Assembly: GCA_050110875.1 (NCBI GenBank)
Contig: CP188828.1
Span: forward strand, 1,054,001-1,118,000
Direction of reading: 5' to 3'
Length of the DNA: 64,000 nucleotides
Source of the DNA: Methyloligella sp050110875
Lineage (GTDB): Bacteria; Pseudomonadota; Alphaproteobacteria; Rhizobiales; Methyloligellaceae
Shown here: one piece after another, positions 60,819 to 64,000 of the stretch
Numbering within the stretch: position 1 is the stretch's first letter
Layout: every line of letters starts with the position of its first letter
Notes under the pieces: model-generated
Database searches by the model: none
The model's input: the letters and a program-made list of their open reading frames with translations, nothing else
What the model was told of the DNA's origin: nothing
Made by a program: the position numbers and the translations under genes

Positions 60819-61655
60819 TCAGAAGCGGTATCCGAGCAGGAGCATCGTCTTGGACTGGAAGTCTTCCTGGACGATCGGGCTGTCGGCCGCATCGCCGGTC
60901 AGGATGTCGAATTGCTGCTCGCCGCGAAGCATCCATTTCTCGTTGATGAGCCAGGTGGCCGAGACCGCCACGTCCAGGCTCTTGAGGCCGGCTTCGGGAT
61001 CGTACTCGGCATATCCGGAGCGTCTGGACTGGACCGGATCGACGCCGAAATAGGCGTCCATGTATCTGTCGTCGGCGAATGTCGCGCCGGCTTCGGCCCC
61101 CAGGATGAGCCGCTCCGATACGGGCTGCTCTATGGAGACGCCGACGCTGCCGAGGAGGCCGTCGCTGCCGCCGATGATCTGCTCGACGGAAACGAAGAGG
61201 CCGACAGGGCCCCAATCCAGCGTCGCCCGGCCGCCGACCCCGACGCCCCAATCGATATCGCCCATGCCGCGCAGATCTGACGAATCGTCTTCGTCGCGGC
61301 CGCTCTTGTAGTGGGCGGTGACGTCGAACCGGAAGGGGCCGTGTTCATAGGCCTTGGTGCCGACGCCTCTCGGGTTGAGATTCACGAAATCGAAAAGCTC
61401 GGCCGAGACGAACGGAATGGGCTGAAACTCGTATTCGTCGGCACCCTCGTATTTCGGTTTGTACATGACGCCGGAGCCGACGATGACATCCCAGTCGTGC
61501 AGTTTTTGCCTGACATAGCCCATGGACGTCTTGGGAACGGTGGTCTGGTTGGCACCGTCCTGCGCCAATGCCGTTGAGCCGGGGACAGCGGCGAGAAACA
61601 GAGCGGCGGCCGGCAATGAAAATTGGAAAGTGGATTTCTTGACGTTGGGGGACAT
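60819..61655 (-). CDS. MipA/OmpV family outer-membrane protein
   Basis: This protein of about 278 aa has a signal peptide ('FQFSLPAAALFLAAVPGSTALA'). It consists of alternating beta strands ending in aromatic Phe ('MLLLGYRF'), with 'DWDVIVGSGVMYKPKYEGADEYEFQPIPFVSAE', the MipA signature. MipA scaffolds murein synthases to the outer membrane. It is convergent to the two-component pair and is a natural target of it. The start at 61655 removes an atypical extension. Confidence 0.87.
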   Translation of the reverse strand: MSPNVKKSTFQFSLPAAALFLAAVPGSTALAQDGANQTTVPKTSMGYVRQKLHDWDVIVGSGVMYKPKYEGADEYEFQPIPFVSAELFDFVNLNPRGVGTKAYEHGPFRFDVTAHYKSGRDEDDSSDLRGMGDIDWGVGVGGRATLDWGPVGLFVSVEQIIGGSDGLLGSVGVSIEQPVSERLILGAEAGATFADDRYMDAYFGVDPVQSRRSGYAEYDPEAGLKSLDVAVSATWLINEKWMLRGEQQFDILTGDAADSPIVQEDFQSKTMLLLGYRF

Positions 61656-61850
61656 GTATATTTTCGAGAGTATTGACGCTTCGTCGAAGCCGTCGGTGGG
61701 ACGCAAATCAATGTCCCTATGCTTGCCACGTCCCGCGCGGCACGCATGTTTGATTATGTTAAGAAATATTACGAAGGCGGCCGATTCGCGGGATGCGTGC
61801 GAAGCTCTCGCTCCACGTCCGTCCGGCTTGGAGGGAATTCCGTCCGGAAA

Positions 61851-62666
61851 TCAGAGCGCGAGGCTTGCGGCGACTCTGTCGGCCAAGCGCTGACCGGTGC
61901 CGAAGACCCGGCGGCGGAAGGCCGCGATTCGGCCGGCCATGCCCATCGCCTTGCGGTGGAGATAACAGTGCAGCGGGCCGCCTTCGGCGAAGGTGCCGGG
62001 GGCCCTCTCGAAGACGAGCCAAAACGCGCCGCGCACGGACAGCCCCATGAAGACCCCGGCGAAGACGACGTCGCTCAGGAAATGGCTGCCGCTGGCGATC
62101 CGCATGATGCCGGCGAGGGTTCCGATGGCGAGACCGAGCAGAAAGATCTCGCGCCGCCGCCGGCGGACCAGCAGCGCGAGCGCAAAGAACACCGCATAGA
62201 TGGACGAGGCTTCGCCAGAGACGAAGGAGCAGTTTCGCTCGCACTGATCGGTGTATTTCAACGCCGGGGTGAATTCCTTCGGGCCGCCGAACTGCTCGAC
62301 ATGATGAGGACGCGCGCGGCCCCAATTGTCCTTGAAGAGCACATTGGCGATAAGGCCGGGCCCGATGAAGAGAGCGAGCACGACGGCGAGCCAGTGGGGA
62401 AAGCCGAAACCGAAGAGCTTCCGCCCGGTCACGACGCTGAGCCCGACGCCGAACAGGGCGACGATAGCAGCGATCAGAAACAGCAGGCGGAAGCTCTGGC
62501 GCAACACATTGCCGAGCAGGGATGGGTCTGCAAGGAAGTGGCGCTTACCGATATAGAAAAGCTCGGCGACCGCGAGATCGAGCTTGGGAAAGCCGACGAA
62601 GATAAGAGCCGCGGCGAGGCCGGCCAGGCATGTCAGGGTGAAAAAGCTCGGGCTTTCGGTACGCAC
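61851..62666 (-). CDS. PAP2-family membrane phosphatase (LpxE/LpxF-like)
   Basis: This 271-aa protein has about six transmembrane helices and the PAP2 motifs Kx6RP-like 'GRARPHH', 'CSFVSGEASSIYAVFFALALL' and 'ASGSHFLSDVVFAGVF'. Such enzymes dephosphorylate lipid A or phosphatidyl substrates in the periplasm. It lies 31 bp downstream of the GT39 gene on the same strand, which suggests joint lipid A modification. Confidence 0.85.
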   Translation of the reverse strand: MRTESPSFFTLTCLAGLAAALIFVGFPKLDLAVAELFYIGKRHFLADPSLLGNVLRQSFRLLFLIAAIVALFGVGLSVVTGRKLFGFGFPHWLAVVLALFIGPGLIANVLFKDNWGRARPHHVEQFGGPKEFTPALKYTDQCERNCSFVSGEASSIYAVFFALALLVRRRRREIFLLGLAIGTLAGIMRIASGSHFLSDVVFAGVFMGLSVRGAFWLVFERAPGTFAEGGPLHCYLHRKAMGMAGRIAAFRRRVFGTGQRLADRVAASLAL

Positions 62667-62697
62667 TAAACGGTCCCCCAGCGTGGAATCTGCCTTC

Positions 62698-64000
62698 TCA
62701 GCCCCCCTTAAAGCCGCGCAATGAAATCAGGATGACGGTGCGCGTCATCTTTCGGCCTGCGGCAATTTTCACCATTCCGACGCGTTCGCCTGTGGAAAAT
62801 CGCTCCGTGACGGTGCGGTTCGGATTGCCACGCGTGACGAATAGCACCGGCTCAGGCGCCTTGCCGGTGAAGGGGCGGGTGAGCTGATAATGGTCGCGCG
62901 GGGCGCCATTGCTCGGCCAGCGCAAAATCGGAATGTCGGAATCGCGCAGGTAATAGAGAAGCTCGGCGGTCATGGCGCGATCGTCGGTCAGGATGGCGCC
63001 GTAGGTGCCTTTTTCGACTTCGCGTCTCACACTCTCGGCGGTCTCGCGCCAGCCCAGGGTCCGGCCGAAGGGATCGCCGGGCAGGGCGAGCCGGTCGGCA
63101 AGGGCCGGCGCAACGGCGAGAGCGACAAAACAGAGCGCGTTGACGGCAAGGGTCGCGGCGAAGAGCTTCCGGCGCTCCAGGCGCAGCATGGTCGCGGTGA
63201 CGAGAATGGTGGCCGCCGGATAGGTGGCCGCGGCCCAATTGGCATGAGCCCGGGACAGGAAGGCGATTCCCGTCACCAGGACGAGGACGGGAAGGGAAAA
63301 GGCGAGGAGATAGCGGTCCTGGTCCGCCGCGCCGCGCCGGACGGCCCGGACGGCGATCACCAGCAGCATGGGAAACAGAATGGGTCCGAAGACGCCGAGC
63401 TGAGCGGCGAGGAATTCCAGCATGTTGATGGGGTGAACCAGCGGGCCGCCGAGCTTCGCGTTGTCGGCGGTATGGGCGAAGGTGACGAGGCCGTTGTCGA
63501 GGTTCCAGAGCAGGTTCGGGGCGAGCAAGGCCAAGGGGATGGCGATCAGGACCAGCGCTTTGGCATCCCGCAGCAGCCAGCGGGAGGCCGGGCTGACGAC
63601 GAACCAGACGCCGGCGCAGAGATAGAGATAGAGCATGGCGTATTTGGCGAGGGCGCCAAGACCGATGGCGAGGCCGAGCAGGACGGCCCAGCGCCAGCGC
63701 CGCTCCTGTTGCAGCTTCATGCCGAAATAGAGCGCTGCCGACCAGAAAAAGAGCAGCGGCACATCGGTGGAAATGATGTTGGCGGAGAAGGAGATGCCCG
63801 GCAGGGTGGCGAAGATCACCGCCGCCCAAAAGCCGGTCCGGCCATCATAGAGCGCCCGTCCGGCCAGGAAGAGAAAGACGGCCGAGCCGGCGTGAAAGAG
63901 CGGGGCCGAGGCGCGCACGCAAGCCTCGCCGTCGCCGCAAAGAGACGTGGTGCCCCAAATGATCCAGGCGATCAGCGGCGGTTTGGAGAAATAGCCGAAA
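62698..64000 (-). CDS. ArnT-like / GT39 family membrane glycosyltransferase (5' end outside window)
   Basis: This partial protein has at least 433 aa and about ten transmembrane helices. The frame stays open to the window edge. There 'YFSKPPLIAWIIWGTTSLCG' is the start of the PMT_2/ArnT family core, so the N-terminal 60 or so residues are missing. Such enzymes transfer a sugar from a polyprenyl phosphate carrier to lipid A or a similar acceptor. It is grouped with the PAP2 gene. Confidence 0.85.
   Translation of the reverse strand, partial: FGYFSKPPLIAWIIWGTTSLCGDGEACVRASAPLFHAGSAVFLFLAGRALYDGRTGFWAAVIFATLPGISFSANIISTDVPLLFFWSAALYFGMKLQQERRWRWAVLLGLAIGLGALAKYAMLYLYLCAGVWFVVSPASRWLLRDAKALVLIAIPLALLAPNLLWNLDNGLVTFAHTADNAKLGGPLVHPINMLEFLAAQLGVFGPILFPMLLVIAVRAVRRGAADQDRYLLAFSLPVLVLVTGIAFLSRAHANWAAATYPAATILVTATMLRLERRKLFAATLAVNALCFVALAVAPALADRLALPGDPFGRTLGWRETAESVRREVEKGTYGAILTDDRAMTAELLYYLRDSDIPILRWPSNGAPRDHYQLTRPFTGKAPEPVLFVTRGNPNRTVTERFSTGERVGMVKIAAGRKMTRTVILISLRGFKGG

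Overview
The window is a 64 kb scaffold piece from an alphaproteobacterium, most likely of the Hyphomicrobiales (Rhizobiales) or a near relative. The evidence is high-GC coding, housekeeping synteny typical of that class (glnD-murJ-trpS-usp, nfuA-tsaB-rimI-fur/mur-plsC, rph-rdgB-hemW, hrcA-grpE, dnaK-dnaJ), an Irr-type iron-control box, a BigR/Blh sulfide operon, and OlsB-like and OpgC-like proteins. The species cannot be named from sequence alone. A run of 50 N (50737-50786) shows this is a scaffold. The rRNA operon is broken by that gap, and only the 3' part of 23S and the 5S gene are present.

Layout. 1-3.8 kb: end of an ABC-transport auxiliary lipoprotein gene, then a sulfide-detoxification operon (blh-bigR-two YeeE/YedE halves) and a small caspase/CHAT-like protein. 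3.8-5.3 kb: two proteins of unknown role. 5.3-8.3 kb: a quorum-sensing cluster in which luxR is divergent from luxI, and luxI overlaps a cytochrome P450 gene and a small ORF. 8.5-22 kb: housekeeping genes, mostly on the minus strand. They include an iron-linked operon (nfuA, nitroreductase, tsaB, rimI, fur/mur, plsC) and the usp, trpS, murJ, glnD, mutS block. 22-29 kb: rph, rdgB, hemW with an in-frame palindromic repeat, a periplasmic LpoA-like lipoprotein, rsmI, yraN and gshB. 29-41 kb: comM-like, opgC, an SGNH protein, a hybrid histidine kinase, olsB-like, hrcA-grpE, pyrE, alkB and a methyltransferase. 41-48 kb: dnaK, dnaJ, a permease, a flavin reductase, pyrF and two small conserved genes.

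48.0-50.7 kb is the accessory part. A tRNA-Ala(CGC) gene is followed by about 2.5 kb of foreign-looking DNA closed by an 18 bp copy of the tRNA 3' end. This compact island carries four co-directional genes: a GrlR-like protein, a membrane-anchored protein translationally coupled to it, a 70-aa protein, and a helical 252-aa protein. The last ends in DLDDEIPF, which copies the C-terminal tip of single-stranded DNA-binding protein. No integrase is visible, and the right boundary lies about 100 bp from the assembly gap. I regard this as the best candidate for an undescribed system in the window.

52-64 kb: a formaldehyde-activating-enzyme homologue lacking the expected catalytic histidine, a GNAT, a cell-wall hydrolase, a Nudix protein, an L,D-transpeptidase, a sugar dehydrogenase fused to a PEBP/YbhB domain, and an envelope-remodelling set. 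That set is an OmpR-type two-component system, MipA/OmpV, a PAP2 phosphatase and a GT39/ArnT-like glycosyltransferase cut by the window end.
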